Positions 1-9,793 are shown, counted from the stretch's first letter. The stretch is 64,000 nucleotides of DNA from Williamsia sp. 1138 (GCF_002095435.2 NZ_MJEJ02000054.1:124001-188000), one strand, 5' to 3'. Numbers and translations are program-made. The notes: generated by a model not told the origin, from the letters alone.

Positions 1-2236
1 GCTCGATCACCGACAACGCAAGGGTGTTCACGATACCGAGGACCGCGATCACCAGGGCGAGTCCGAGCATCGCGTACAGCACACTGAGCATCTGATCGAT
101 CTGAGATGACTGCTCGCCCTTGAACTCTGCCGGCGTCTGCACCTTCACCGTCAGGTAGTCGGCGGTGGCATCCTCGACGCGCTCGCTGATCTGGTCGATG
201 TTCGCACCCGGCACGGTCTTGATGGCTGCGAAGACATCTGTCCGCAACGGCTCAGGGATCAGCTTCTGGTAAGCGTCACTCCCGATCGCCCACGGATCGA
301 CGAGCGGGTTGTCCTTGAAGATGCCGGTGACCGTCACCGGGACGACAGTGCCGTCGAAGTTGGTCATCTCGACGGTGTCGCCGATGTTCCAACCCTTCTC
401 CTTGGACGTACGCTCTCCCACGACCATGCCGTCCGGCTCCACCGTCGGCGGTCCCTCGACCATGTCGTAAGGGGTCACGGTCTCCATGTCACCGATCGGC
501 GAATAACCCCACACGCTGTCGCCGTCGACCTGCGCCTGGACAGCTCCGAACGACACCACCGATTCGACGCCCTCGATGCCGTCGACCGACTCGCTCACAG
601 AGGGCGAGAAGCCGCTGCCCTGCGAACCCGAGATGATCAGGTTCGCAGTCAGTCCCGTGTCGATCGCATCGTCGATGGTTCCCTTGAAGGACGAACCGAG
701 CGTGCCGATCACCGCGACCAACATCAGCCCCAGGGTCAGCGCGAACGCCGTTGCGGCGGTACGCCTGGGGTTGCGGACCGCGTTGGTGCGGGCCAGCTGG
801 CCGATCTTTCCGAACGGCCGCGCGAGCACCGACCCGATCGCGCCGACGAACGGCCGCGACAAAGCGGGCGCCGCGAACACCACCGCGAAGATCATCACCA
901 GCGCGCCGCCGCCGACAGTGGCTGCCGCGCCCGGACCCTCGCCTGCCGCACCGATGGCCAGCAACGCAACTGCGATGACCGCCAACACGATTCCGATGAT
1001 CGTCCGCACCTTGAGTGACGCCTGACCGTCGGTGGCGCTCTCGCGCATCGCCTCGACCGGCGACACCTTCGACGCGCGCCGGGCCGGGGCGTAGGCGCTG
1101 ATCATCGTCACACCGATGCCGACCACGAGGCAGGCGATGACCGCGGCGGCACCGATCTGCAGCGACGCCGTCGGCAGACCTGTCGATGACGTCAGGGCCC
1201 GCAGCAACGCTGCGATACCGATACCGGCAGCGAGTCCGATCAGCGCGCCGATCAACCCGACGACAAAGGCCTCGAGTAGTACAGACCTCGTGACTTGCTT
1301 GCGGCTAGCGCCGATTGCCCTGAGCAGGGCCAACTCTCGCACCCGCTGCGCCACGATCATCGAGAACGTGTTGTAGATGATGAACGTGCCGACGATCAGT
1401 CCGATCGCAGCGAACGCCAGCAGGATGTAGTTGAAGACATCGAGGAACTGGTTGATGTTGTCTTTTTCGTCCTGTCGGACCTGATCACCGGTGCGCAGTT
1501 CGTAACCGTCACCGATCAGGGCGCCGACCCGGGACTTGAGCTCCTCGGGGCTCACACCCGGCACGGCCTGCAGATCGATGGCCTGCGAATGAGATCCGTC
1601 GGTGAACAGATCCTTGGCCGTCGATTCCACGAACTGGACGTTGGTGAAACCGCTCGTGTCGCCCGGAACGTTCAGGAGCCCGACGATGGTCACCTCCATC
1701 GGGGCACCCATGCCGCGGGTGGTCGCCACCTTCGTGGTCGACCCGAGCTTCAGATCGGCTTCGTCTGCGGCCGAATCGTTCAGCGCAACCTCATTCGGCG
1801 CTGCGGGTGCCCGGCCGGCGATGAGCCTGCTCTCCGTATCGGACAGTCGCTGATCCGGCGGCTGGAAGGCACTGCCGACACTCGGCGCGCCGCCGGTCTG
1901 CAGCGCCTTGCCGTCGGCCTTCGCGATCGTCGCCGGACCGCTGTACGACGGCATGATCTTGGCGATCCCGAGTTCGGACTTGTTGTCTTCCAGCTGATCG
2001 AGCACCGAGTCCGGAACGCCGGAAGAGTTCGATTCCTTCGGCGTGACCTGGGTGTCGACGCCCAGCGCCACATTGTTGAAGATGCCGTCGAACGCAGTCG
2101 ACACCGTCGCGGTGAAGATCATCGAGCCCGCCACGAACGCGGTACCCAAGACCACGGACAACACCGTCAACACAAGCCGGAGCTTGTGTGCCGCAAGGTT
2201 TCTCAGAGAGACCTTACGCATGGTGTTCGAAGCCAT
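1..2236 (-). CDS. FtsX/MacB-type ABC transporter permease (C-terminus cut by window edge)
   Basis: Membrane permease of an ABC exporter of the FtsX/MacB superfamily, acting in the cytoplasmic membrane with the ATPase encoded just upstream. About 745 residues are visible and the frame is still open at base 1, so the last membrane segment is missing. An N-terminal anchor (residues about 15-35) precedes an extracytoplasmic domain of about 230 residues. Three membrane segments follow, with an FtsX core ending in the ARRASKVSPVEAMR-type sequence. A second set begins near residue 480 with RTNAVRNPRRTAATAFALTLG. The start ATG shares its A with the TGA of the ATPase, so translation is coupled. The layout of two FtsX units on one chain is typical of large actinobacterial exporters. 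The substrate (lipid, lipoprotein or peptide) cannot be read from the sequence. Confidence 0.93.
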   Translation of the reverse strand, partial: MASNTMRKVSLRNLAAHKLRLVLTVLSVVLGTAFVAGSMIFTATVSTAFDGIFNNVALGVDTQVTPKESNSSGVPDSVLDQLEDNKSELGIAKIMPSYSGPATIAKADGKALQTGGAPSVGSAFQPPDQRLSDTESRLIAGRAPAAPNEVALNDSAADEADLKLGSTTKVATTRGMGAPMEVTIVGLLNVPGDTSGFTNVQFVESTAKDLFTDGSHSQAIDLQAVPGVSPEELKSRVGALIGDGYELRTGDQVRQDEKDNINQFLDVFNYILLAFAAIGLIVGTFIIYNTFSMIVAQRVRELALLRAIGASRKQVTRSVLLEAFVVGLIGALIGLAAGIGIAALLRALTSSTGLPTASLQIGAAAVIACLVVGIGVTMISAYAPARRASKVSPVEAMRESATDGQASLKVRTIIGIVLAVIAVALLAIGAAGEGPGAAATVGGGALVMIFAVVFAAPALSRPFVGAIGSVLARPFGKIGQLARTNAVRNPRRTAATAFALTLGLMLVAVIGTLGSSFKGTIDDAIDTGLTANLIISGSQGSGFSPSVSESVDGIEGVESVVSFGAVQAQVDGDSVWGYSPIGDMETVTPYDMVEGPPTVEPDGMVVGERTSKEKGWNIGDTVEMTNFDGTVVPVTVTGIFKDNPLVDPWAIGSDAYQKLIPEPLRTDVFAAIKTVPGANIDQISERVEDATADYLTVKVQTPAEFKGEQSSQIDQMLSVLYAMLGLALVIAVLGIVNTLALSVIE

Positions 2237-3018
2237 CACAGCTCCTTGGGGGCCTGCGAGAAGCCTCCGCTCGACGGTGTCTCGTCGAGGTTCTTCATGT
2301 ACTCGAAGATCTCGTCGGCGTCGGGATTGCGTAGCTCCTGCACGATCTGACCATCGGCGAGGAAGACGACCCGGTCCGCATAGCTGGCCGCACGCGGGTC
2401 GTGGGTGACGATCACGACCGTCTGCCCGAACTCGCTGACCGCAGCCCGCAGGATGCTCAGGACCTCACCTGAGGAACGAGAGTCCAGGTTGCCGGTCGGC
2501 TCATCGCCGAAGATGATCTCCGGCTGGCCGACGAGTGCCCGTGCGCACGCCACACGCTGCTGCTGGCCACCGGAGAGCTCGCTGGGCCGATGGCCGAGAC
2601 GATCCGCGATACCGAGACGCCCGATCACGGTGTCGAACCACTGCTGGTCCGCCTTACGGCCCGCGATGTCGAGCGGCAGGGTGATGTTCTCTCGGGCGGT
2701 GAGAGTGGGAACCAGGTTGAACGACTGGAAGACAAAACCGATGCGGTCGCGACGCAGCAGGGTCATCTGCTTGTCGGAGAGGTTCGTCAGGTCCGTGTCG
2801 CCGATGCTGACCGAGCCACTGCTGGCCGTGTCCAGGCCGGCCAGGCAATGCATGAGGGTGGATTTGCCGGACCCCGACGGGCCCATGATGGCGGTGAACT
2901 CACCACGGACGAAGTCTGCGGTGACTCCTGCCAGAGCGTGCACTTGGGTGTCTCCGGTGCCGTAGATCTTCTTCAAATCGGTCGCACGGGCTGCAACTGC
3001 GGTCGGTGGGGCGGTCAT
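2236..3018 (-). CDS. LolD/MacB-type ABC transporter ATP-binding protein
   Basis: Cytoplasmic ATPase of the exporter whose permease gene follows. All ABC motifs are present: Walker A GPSGSGKST (about residues 46-54), Q-loop in FVFQSFNLVP, signature LSGGQQQRVACARAL and Walker B IIFGDEPTGNLD, then the H-loop in IVTHDPRAA. At 260 residues it has the usual length of this family, and the GDEPTGNLD wording is typical of LolD/MacB/FtsE ATPases. The ATG is preceded by GAAAGG about six bases upstream. The stop overlaps the permease start by one base, giving a two-gene operon. Confidence 0.95.
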   Translation of the reverse strand: MTAPPTAVAARATDLKKIYGTGDTQVHALAGVTADFVRGEFTAIMGPSGSGKSTLMHCLAGLDTASSGSVSIGDTDLTNLSDKQMTLLRRDRIGFVFQSFNLVPTLTARENITLPLDIAGRKADQQWFDTVIGRLGIADRLGHRPSELSGGQQQRVACARALVGQPEIIFGDEPTGNLDSRSSGEVLSILRAAVSEFGQTVVIVTHDPRAASYADRVVFLADGQIVQELRNPDADEIFEYMKNLDETPSSGGFSQAPKEL

Positions 3019-3185
3019 GTCTGGCCTTTCTCACTCTTCGGTCAGTGGTGCACGATGCCTGGTTAGGGCTGTCTCAAATACTGACTGGCAGCCCACCACC
3101 GAATCATCGGGGACCACCCTGATCTTTCCCCCTACATCGTGCCTGGGAATCCTCCTACAGGATGATTTGCCGGCCGGTGACACAA

Positions 3186-3220
3186 CAACGCCGCCGCCGG
3201 GAGACCCGGCGGCGGCGTTG
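3186..3220 (-). terminator. Hairpin terminator after pckG
   Basis: A perfect 16-bp inverted repeat (3186-3201 and 3205-3220) with a 3-nt loop lies 14 bases past the pckG stop. It has no long T-run, as is common in actinobacteria. It separates pckG from the ABC exporter operon downstream. Confidence 0.85.
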
Positions 3221-3234
3221 TGGTTTGTTACCCG

Positions 3235-5067
3235 CTACTTGTCTGCGGACAGACGTTGTTTGAGTGCGTCGAACTCGTCCTTGATACCGGTCGGCAGCTT
3301 CTCGCCGACGAAGTCGAACCACTCCTCGATGGAGGGGATCTCGTTGAGCCACTCGTCCGTGTTCACGGCGAGGGCTTCGGCGACGTCTGCCTCGGAGACG
3401 TCGAGACCTTCGAGGTCGAGGGCCTCCGGGGTGGCGACGATACCGACAGGGGTGTCGATGCCACCGGTCTTGCCCTCGATGCGCTCCACGATCCACTTGA
3501 GGACGCGGCTGTTCTCGCCGAATCCTGGCCACAGGAAGCGCTTGTCGGCACCGCGACGGAACCAGTTGACGTAGAACACCTTCGGGAGCTTCGACTCGTC
3601 GGCGTTCTTACCGAGGTCGATCCAGTGGTTCAGGTAGTCGCCGACGTTGTAGCCGAGGAACGGCAGCATGGCCATGGGGTCACGACGGATCGTGCCGACG
3701 GTGCCCTCTGCGGCCGCGGTCTGCTCCGAGCCGACGGTGGCACCCATGAAGACGCCGTGCTGCCAGCTGCGAGCCTCGGTGACCAGCGGCACGGTGGTCT
3801 TGCGGCGGCCGCCGAACAGGATTGCGGAGATCGGAACGCCCTTCGGGTCGTCCCACTCGGGAGCCATGATCGGGCACTGGCTCATCGGGGTGCAGTAGCG
3901 CGAGTTCGGGTGCGCGGCCGGGGTGTCGGAATCCGGCGTCCAGTCGTTGCCGCGCCAGTCGATCAGGTGCTGGGGGTCGCCTTCGAGGCCTTCCCACCAC
4001 ACGTTGTTGTCGTCGGTGCGAGCGACGTTGGTGTAGATCGTGTTGCCCGCCTCCATGGTCTTCATGGCGTTGGGGTTGGAGCTGTAGTTGGTGCCCGGTG
4101 CGACACCGAAGAAACCGAACTCCGGGTTCACGGCGTACAGGCGGCCATCATCGCCGAACCGCATCCACGCGATGTCGTCGCCGAGGGTCTCGGCGCGCCA
4201 GCCGGGAATCGTCGGCTGGATCATCGCCAGATTGGTCTTGCCGCACGCACTCGGGAAGGCGGCGGCGATGTAGTAGGCCTTCTCCTCCGGGCTGATGAGC
4301 TTGAGGATGAGCATGTGCTCGGCCAGCCAGCCCTCGTCGTGGGCCATCGCCGATGCGATGCGCAGCGAGTAGCACTTCTTGCCGAGCAGGGCGTTGCCGC
4401 CGTAACCCGAACCGAACGACCAGATCTCGCGATCCTCGGGGAAGTGGGTGATGTATTTGTCCGGGTTGCAGGGCCACGGCACGTCGTCCTGACCCGATTC
4501 GAGCGGGGCACCCAGCGAGTGCAGCGCCTTGACGAAGAACCGGTCCTCACCCAGTGCCGCGACGACCTCGGGGCCGACTCGCGTCATGACCCGCATCGAC
4601 AGCACCACGTAGGCAGAGTCGGTGATCTCGACGCCGAGCTTCGGATCGTCCGAGCCCAGGGGACCCATGCAGAACGGGATGACGTACATCGTGCGACCAC
4701 GCATGCTGCCGCGGTAGAGATCGGTCATGGTCGCGCGCATCTCGGTCGGATCGACCCAGTTGTTGGTGGGACCTGCGTCGACCTCACGCTTGGAACAGAT
4801 GTAGGTCCGCGATTCGACCCGCGCGACGTCGGCGGGATCGGAGTTCGCCAGGAACGAGTTCGGCGCCTTGTCCTCGTTGAGTTTCGTCAGGGTCCCGGCG
4901 GCGACCAGCTCCGTCGTCAGGCGATCCCACTCGGCGTCCGAACCATCGGACCACTCGACACGGTCGGGTTGGGTGAGCTCTGCGATCTCGCGAACCCACG
5001 CCAGCAACTCGGTGTGCGACGTCGGCGCGTTGTCGGGGTCCAAACCGGGAATTGTTGCTGAGGTCAT
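3235..5067 (-). CDS. pckG: Phosphoenolpyruvate carboxykinase (GTP)
   Basis: Converts oxaloacetate plus GTP to phosphoenolpyruvate, GDP and CO2, the gluconeogenic entry step needed for growth on fatty acids and other C2/C4 carbon. At 610 residues it matches the monomeric GTP-dependent class. Diagnostic sequences are [17 protein letters not shown] (about 91-107), the P-loop with active-site cysteine FPSACGKTN (271-279), and [16 protein letters not shown] in the guanine-binding region. A strong ribosome site CAGGAG lies about eight bases before the ATG. The gene is transcribed alone: a hairpin follows it, and 239 bases separate it from the next gene upstream. The M. tuberculosis counterpart is called pckA. 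Its place beside Rv0209/Rv0210-like genes matches mycobacterial gene order. Confidence 0.98.
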   Translation of the reverse strand: MTSATIPGLDPDNAPTSHTELLAWVREIAELTQPDRVEWSDGSDAEWDRLTTELVAAGTLTKLNEDKAPNSFLANSDPADVARVESRTYICSKREVDAGPTNNWVDPTEMRATMTDLYRGSMRGRTMYVIPFCMGPLGSDDPKLGVEITDSAYVVLSMRVMTRVGPEVVAALGEDRFFVKALHSLGAPLESGQDDVPWPCNPDKYITHFPEDREIWSFGSGYGGNALLGKKCYSLRIASAMAHDEGWLAEHMLILKLISPEEKAYYIAAAFPSACGKTNLAMIQPTIPGWRAETLGDDIAWMRFGDDGRLYAVNPEFGFFGVAPGTNYSSNPNAMKTMEAGNTIYTNVARTDDNNVWWEGLEGDPQHLIDWRGNDWTPDSDTPAAHPNSRYCTPMSQCPIMAPEWDDPKGVPISAILFGGRRKTTVPLVTEARSWQHGVFMGATVGSEQTAAAEGTVGTIRRDPMAMLPFLGYNVGDYLNHWIDLGKNADESKLPKVFYVNWFRRGADKRFLWPGFGENSRVLKWIVERIEGKTGGIDTPVGIVATPEALDLEGLDVSEADVAEALAVNTDEWLNEIPSIEEWFDFVGEKLPTGIKDEFDALKQRLSADK

Positions 5068-5176
5068 TGTTTATCTCTCCTGCCGGTGACCGCCCGGGCA
5101 GAAATCGCTGTGCGGTGAGCGTCTGCGCCGGTCAGCCCCTCCGTGGGGGGTCTTTTTCTCAGGTTACTTCGCTATT

Positions 5177-5197
5177 CCCCGATCCCGTCAATCGGGG
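5177..5197. repeat. Inverted repeat in the pckG upstream region
   Basis: CCCCGAT (5177-5183) and ATCGGGG (5191-5197) form a 7-bp inverted repeat with a 7-nt spacer, 110-130 bases before the pckG start and 110 bases past the preceding DUF6802-like stop. It could be a weak terminator for that gene or an operator for pckG. Nothing else was seen in the 5068-5306 gap apart from the pckG ribosome site. Confidence 0.4.
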
Positions 5198-5306
5198 CGT
5201 GCAATAGGGCACATCTCACCATGTGGAGTGACAAGAAACGTAGCCGTCGTCAAATCTACATGTTTCTATAGACTGACTACACAAACAGGAGAAAAAGCTC
5301 GCGAAC

Positions 5307-5657
5307 TCACCCGAGTCGGCCCGAATCGGTCGCTATCCACTCACCGCTCGACGGATCGAGTCGTTGCGAACTGAATCCGCCGTCCTTACGGACCTCGGTG
5401 ATGAGGTCGACCTGACCATCGCGATCGCTGTCGGTATAGACGGTGAGTCCGTCCGGACCGGGGCGGGTGAGCGAATCTGCGATGCCGTCGGCATCCGTGT
5501 CCACATCCGCCGGGCCCAGATCCCAGATGCGATCGTTCTCGACGATCCACAGGTTGTCGTAGACCTCGCCCGCCGGCGCAGGCGCCGCGTGCTGCACAAA
5601 GGCAGCCTGCTCATCCGCCGGATCCCCACCGAGCCCGGCCAGGAACTCGCTGTCCAT
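5307..5657 (-). CDS. Small acidic DUF6802-like protein
   Basis: A 116-residue acidic protein starting MDSEFLAGLGG. The C-terminal 80 residues are rich in Asp and Gly with a repeat-like pattern (DVDTDADGIADS, TDSDRDGQVDL) that resembles calcium-binding EF/dockerin-like loops. This matches what I recall of the actinobacterial DUF6802 family. An open frame continues upstream, but it reads as out-of-character Arg/Ser/Thr-rich sequence, so the internal ATG at 5657 is preferred. No signal peptide is visible. Function is unknown. It lies between pckG and the P-loop-like gene pair, all on the same strand. Confidence 0.7.
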   Translation of the reverse strand: MDSEFLAGLGGDPADEQAAFVQHAAPAPAGEVYDNLWIVENDRIWDLGPADVDTDADGIADSLTRPGPDGLTVYTDSDRDGQVDLITEVRKDGGFSSQRLDPSSGEWIATDSGRLG

Positions 5658-5778
5658 GTCGTCTCCCCCGCGTCGTGGTTGGTGCCGTCCGCTGGGTTGG
5701 ACGCAGCCGCGGCCCATCCGGTTCCATCCCGACCGAACGACTCCCGAGTACGCAGAGGATCCCCGGAGAGCCCTGGGG

Positions 5779-7200
5779 TCAGCCGAGCCGGGTGAGGATC
5801 TGGTCGATCCGTTCGCGGAGCTCGATCGCTGCAGCGAGCCGGGTGTTGTCGTGGTCCCGCGCGAGCGTCGCCGACCGGCGGCGCTCCCGGATCTGGCGAT
5901 CGAGTTCGGCGATCCGGTCGGCGGTGAGATGCGCGCGCCGTTCGTAGTGCCGGGTGACCCGGCCACCGATCACCGATTCAGCGGTGAGCAGCTGGCGGGA
6001 CACCTCCTGTTCGAGACCGATACGAGCATCGGCGACCGCAGCCTGCGCCCAGCTGCCCACCGACGTGCGTAGAGCGGACAGCCTGCGCACCCGGACCAGG
6101 CAAGTCGCGATCACGACACCGAGGACGAGCGTCAGGGGCATCGAGATCCATTGAAGCGTGTCGACAGCAGACATCGGGGTCACGATGAGCCGCCCGAGAC
6201 CCAGGCCCGCAGACGCCCCGAACACCACCAGCAGGGCATCCTCGGCGCCGCGACGCTGGGTGGGTAGCGGCGGTAACGCCACGTCCGGAGGCGGCGCGGG
6301 TGGACCTGCAGGTTCCGGGTCCTCCAATCCCAGCAACGTCCGGGCCTCTAGTGCGCCGATCTCGTCGGCTGTTCTGCGCCGGATCCGATCTCGCAGCCTG
6401 TCCAGACCTCCGGCAAGACCGTCGGCAAACTCCTCGATCCCCGACCGCGGCAGCTCTGCTGCCTTCCCTGCTGCGTCGGCGGCGATGTCACGGGCCGCCC
6501 CGGCGACCCCGGCGAGCACGCCGCTCCGGATCTGCCCGGCACCGCCCCGAAGAGCTGCCAGCCGGTCGGGACGACCACGGTCGCGCGCCGCGTTGACGGC
6601 TGCACGCTCGGCCAGCAATGGCGTCGCCGGATCTGCGCGGTCCCGGGCGGCCAGGTTGTCGATGAGCGCGCCCAGGTCTCGTTCCGCCGCCACCGTCGCC
6701 AATCGCTCCGGGCGCGCGATCGGATCGAGTTGCTCGCCCAGCCATTCCGCCAGCGCGCCGAACCCCGATTCCTCTCGGTGCCCGGCGAGAGCAGCAGCGG
6801 CCGAGACCGCGAAGATCGGCAGTCGGCAGTCGGGATCGAGCAGACCGCGATTGACCTTCAGCAGCGTCGGCCAATCCCAGAATGCGTCGATCTTGTTGCA
6901 CACCAGCGCGACGACCGCGGCGTCGGCCTGCAACCTCTGGACAAGTTCGAGTTCACCCGATCCGATGCCCGAGGAGGGTTCGACGATCAACAGAGCCACC
7001 GCCGCCCGGCCGGCTGCTCCCGGCTCCCATTCCGATACCGGCAGGCCTGCCGCGCCGAGCACCGACGCCACCGCGGTGACGCCGACCCGCCCGATCCCTG
7101 CGACCACCACGTCGACGGGGTCGGAACCTGCGGGAGGCTGCCCGGTGAGTGCGGTCACCTGTGCGATCACCTCACGCATGTGCTGGACGTCGGCGGTCAT
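5779..7200 (-). CDS. Conserved membrane protein with degenerate GTPase domain (Rv0210-like)
   Basis: A 473-residue protein. The N-terminal third looks like a GTPase fold: a hydrophobic strand with a degraded P-loop (VVVAGIGRVGVTA, about 31-43, lacking the GKS/T), a G4-type NKID (102-105) and a G5-like FAVSAAAA. A helical region follows, then two adjacent membrane segments (roughly 330-385) and a charged, probably coiled-coil C-terminus. This order resembles bacterial dynamin-like proteins, but the family assignment is inference. By position (between pckG and trmB) it corresponds to M. tuberculosis Rv0210, a conserved hypothetical. Its start overlaps the upstream partner's stop by four bases. 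Confidence 0.8.
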   Translation of the reverse strand: MTADVQHMREVIAQVTALTGQPPAGSDPVDVVVAGIGRVGVTAVASVLGAAGLPVSEWEPGAAGRAAVALLIVEPSSGIGSGELELVQRLQADAAVVALVCNKIDAFWDWPTLLKVNRGLLDPDCRLPIFAVSAAAALAGHREESGFGALAEWLGEQLDPIARPERLATVAAERDLGALIDNLAARDRADPATPLLAERAAVNAARDRGRPDRLAALRGGAGQIRSGVLAGVAGAARDIAADAAGKAAELPRSGIEEFADGLAGGLDRLRDRIRRRTADEIGALEARTLLGLEDPEPAGPPAPPPDVALPPLPTQRRGAEDALLVVFGASAGLGLGRLIVTPMSAVDTLQWISMPLTLVLGVVIATCLVRVRRLSALRTSVGSWAQAAVADARIGLEQEVSRQLLTAESVIGGRVTRHYERRAHLTADRIAELDRQIRERRRSATLARDHDNTRLAAAIELRERIDQILTRLG

Positions 7201-8054
7201 CGGGTTGCCACCTCCAGCGATGATCCGGCCGGCAGAGACCCGGCCAGCAGGAGCTCGATGTCGTCACGACACAGACCCGATGCGGCGACGAGTTCGAGTT
7301 GGTCCGCGACCCTGGCCAGCCGAAGTCGACCGGCCGAACCCGCAGCGGTGGTCAGGAACTCTCCGAGCGCGGGCAGCCCGCTGCGGCCGACGAGCTGTGC
7401 TCCCAGCTCAGCCGCATCGATGGGTCCCTCGGCGAACAGGGCCAACACGCAGGCGATGCCGTACGCATCGAGGGTGCGCAGCAGCCCTATCCGCGCCAGC
7501 CGCTGGTGCGGTCCGCCGGCGTCGACAAACGAGGCCTGCATCGGCGGCACCACCTCGCCTGCGGCTGCGAGAGTGGCCAGCAACTCCATGTCGGGGTCGC
7601 CGAGGTCTGCCACGGCGAGCAACGGCATCAACGCGACCACCGGCCTGCCCAGTTCCTCGCTGCACTCGGCGGCGCGGGCCCGGGCGGCAGGCCACGACCC
7701 CAGGGTGTCGGCCTTGCCCAGGATCACCAGACTCCGTCCCGGATCCAGGCGGGAGAGTGCCTGCGTGTCGTCGGGCCGCGGCCAGCCGGCCAGGACGTGC
7801 AGCCAGACATCGGCGTCCGCGTCGTCATCCCCTGGCCCGATCGGGCTCACGTCGAACACCCGTCGCACCGCCCGCGCGAGGGTGTCTCGGCCGGTGCCGT
7901 GGCGCCCGGTCACCGACACCCGCAACGGTCCATGCAGGTCATCGACAGTGCCCCGGAGCGCGATCGCCTCGGGCAGGCGGGAGCACAACCGGTCGAGCTG
8001 GGCCGCGATGTCGAGATAGCCCGGATCTCCCAGCCCGACAGCAGTCCGTTCCAT
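7197..8054 (-). CDS. Conserved hypothetical with P-loop-like motif (Rv0209-like)
   Basis: A 285-residue soluble protein, the first gene of a two-gene operon with the 473-residue P-loop-like membrane protein (ATGA overlap). It contains VSVTGRHGTGRDTLARAV (about 47-64), a Walker A-like loop with Arg where the catalytic Lys is expected. VILGKADTL (about 110-118) resembles the NKxD base-recognition motif with Gly for Asn. The rest is helical and Leu/Ala-rich. Position and pairing match M. tuberculosis Rv0209. It reads as a regulatory or non-hydrolysing member of a GTPase pair; no biochemical role is known to me. Confidence 0.78.
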   Translation of the reverse strand: MERTAVGLGDPGYLDIAAQLDRLCSRLPEAIALRGTVDDLHGPLRVSVTGRHGTGRDTLARAVRRVFDVSPIGPGDDDADADVWLHVLAGWPRPDDTQALSRLDPGRSLVILGKADTLGSWPAARARAAECSEELGRPVVALMPLLAVADLGDPDMELLATLAAAGEVVPPMQASFVDAGGPHQRLARIGLLRTLDAYGIACVLALFAEGPIDAAELGAQLVGRSGLPALGEFLTTAAGSAGRLRLARVADQLELVAASGLCRDDIELLLAGSLPAGSSLEVATR

Positions 8055-8204
8055 TCGATCCCTCCCCGTGCGCAGGCTTGGTCGGCGGTGCCGAGAAATA
8101 CGCCTCCACCAGCTCAGACGCGCGGGACCGGGATCTGGTTCCGATCACCTCCAGATAACAATTGGCAGCGCTTTGGCAAACCCCTGCTGTCACATCGGTG
8201 AGTA

Positions 8205-9053
8205 ATGCGGGACTATGGCCGGGTGACAAGCCCACGCTCGAACCCGAACTCGGAACTGGACCGCGTCGAGGAATCGTCCGCACATGTCTCCGATGCGACC
8301 GACGTTTCCGGGATGACCGACGTCTCCGGTGCAGCCGATGCGCCGGCAGACCGGGACGCGGAGCGCCGTGAGCGTGCCCGCCTCTACCCGCGGGTGACCA
8401 GTTTCCGGTCTCGTCGCGGCAGCCTCACGCAGGCTCAGCAGCAGAACTGGGAGGAGCTCTGGCCGCGAATCGGCCGGGATGTCAGCGAGACCGAACAGGT
8501 GGACCCGACTGCGTGGTTCGGTCGCTCCGCGCCGCTCATCCTCGAGATCGGCTGCGGAACCGGCACCTCGACCGCAGCGATGGCGGCCGACGAGCCCGAT
8601 ACCGACGTGATCGCGGTGGACGTCTATCGCCCCGGGATCGCGCAGCTGCTCGGCGCCATCAAGCGCGCCGGTCTGGACAACATCCGCGTCATCCGCGGCG
8701 ACGCCGTCATCGTGCTCAAGAACATGCTGGCGCCGGCATCCCTGACCGGGGTCCGGGTGTTCTTCCCAGACCCCTGGCCGAAGGCCCGCCATCACAAGCG
8801 GCGGCTGCTACAGCCGGAAACGCTCGTCCAGATCGCCCACGTGCTGCGCGACGGCGGCGTGCTGCACATCGCCACCGACCACGCCGACTACGCCGAGTCG
8901 ATCGCTGGTGTGATCGACGGCCAGTCCGTCCTGACCCCCACCGACCAGGCGGTGCCGTTCTCGATCGAGCGCCCGGTCACCAAGTTCGAGGGACGGGCGG
9001 CCCGCGAGGGCCGGCCGGTCACTGAGTTCGTTCTCACACGGGTGCCCCGATGA
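8205..9053 (+). CDS. trmB: tRNA (guanine-N7)-methyltransferase
   Basis: Methylates G46 of tRNA using S-adenosylmethionine. The SAM-binding motif LEIGCGTGTSTAAMA and the family signature RVFFPDPWPKARHHKRRLLQP are both present. The ATG at 8205 gives 282 residues. An in-frame GTG at 8223 is equally plausible, since the first 60 residues are a poorly conserved acidic extension and neither start has a clear ribosome site. The stop overlaps the start of the NYN-domain gene (ATGA), and mmpL3 follows, the same order as Rv0208c-Rv0207c-Rv0206c. The gene diverges from the P-loop-like pair across 150 bases. Confidence 0.95.
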   Translation: MRDYGRVTSPRSNPNSELDRVEESSAHVSDATDVSGMTDVSGAADAPADRDAERRERARLYPRVTSFRSRRGSLTQAQQQNWEELWPRIGRDVSETEQVDPTAWFGRSAPLILEIGCGTGTSTAAMAADEPDTDVIAVDVYRPGIAQLLGAIKRAGLDNIRVIRGDAVIVLKNMLAPASLTGVRVFFPDPWPKARHHKRRLLQPETLVQIAHVLRDGGVLHIATDHADYAESIAGVIDGQSVLTPTDQAVPFSIERPVTKFEGRAAREGRPVTEFVLTRVPR

Positions 9054-9793
9054 GTCCCGGGTCCTACACCGACGACGGCCAGCGAGCTCCCGACACCTCT
9101 GTGGCCCACGCCATCTCCGGTGCCAGCCAGGAGGCCCGGGTCCTGCTGATCTGGGACGCGCCCAACCTCGACATGGGCCTCGGATCGATTCTGGGTGGCC
9201 GTCCCACCGCAGCTCATCGCCCCCGTTTCGATGCCCTGGGCCGCTGGCTGCTCGCCCGGACCGCAGACATCTCCGCCACCACCCCGCGGGTCACCGCCGA
9301 CGGCGACAATCGACCGAAGTCGGGGCTGTCCCCGGTGCCGGAAGCGACCGTCTTCACCAACATCGCCCCTGGTACGGCCGAAGTCGTGCGTCCCTGGGTC
9401 GAGGCATTGCGTAATGTTGGTTTCGCTGTTTTCGCCAAGCCCAAAGTGGACGAGGACAGCGACGTGGATTCGGACATGCTCGACCACATCGAGTTACGCA
9501 GGCACACTGTGGGGCTGGCGGGCCTCATCGTGGCGTCGGCAGACGGGCAGGCCTTCCGGGAACTGCTCGAAGATGTCGCCGCCGACGGTGTTCCGGTGCA
9601 GGTGCTCGGTTTCCGCGAGCATGCCGCGTGGGCACTGACGTCGGAGAGTTTGGAGTTTGTAGACCTAGAGGACATCCCAGGTGTCTTCCGTGAGCCGCTG
9701 CCACGGATCAGCCTGGACTCGCTACCCGAAGAAGGCGCATGGCTGGCACCGTTCCGGCCGCTCACCGCTCTGCTGTCGGGTCGCCAGAACTGA
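9050..9793 (+). CDS. NYN-domain protein (Rv0207c-like)
   Basis: A 247-residue protein of the NYN/PIN-like nuclease superfamily. The acidic motifs expected of the metal site are visible: IWDAPNLD near residue 36, an Asp-rich DEDSDVDSDM, and ASADGQAFRELL. It is translationally coupled to trmB (ATGA) and sits directly before mmpL3, as Rv0207c does in M. tuberculosis. The fold suggests RNA binding or cleavage, but no substrate is known, and its linkage to the mycolate exporter is unexplained. Confidence 0.88.
   Translation: MSPGSYTDDGQRAPDTSVAHAISGASQEARVLLIWDAPNLDMGLGSILGGRPTAAHRPRFDALGRWLLARTADISATTPRVTADGDNRPKSGLSPVPEATVFTNIAPGTAEVVRPWVEALRNVGFAVFAKPKVDEDSDVDSDMLDHIELRRHTVGLAGLIVASADGQAFRELLEDVAADGVPVQVLGFREHAAWALTSESLEFVDLEDIPGVFREPLPRISLDSLPEEGAWLAPFRPLTALLSGRQN

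Noticed and set aside
3220-5061. A 613-codon open frame on the + strand opposite pckG
   Set aside because: It mirrors the codon pattern of pckG, has no family resemblance, and pckG on the other strand is unambiguous. Long antisense frames are expected at this GC content.
5135-5160. GC-rich stem followed by TCTTTTTCTC in the pckG leader, resembling a + strand terminator
   Set aside because: Pairing is short and imperfect and no + strand gene precedes it, so it was not called.
6158-8158. A 666-codon + strand frame opposite the two P-loop-like genes
   Set aside because: The translation is low-complexity Arg/Ser/Pro/Ala sequence typical of an antisense frame; the minus-strand genes have conserved motifs, coupled starts and known gene order.
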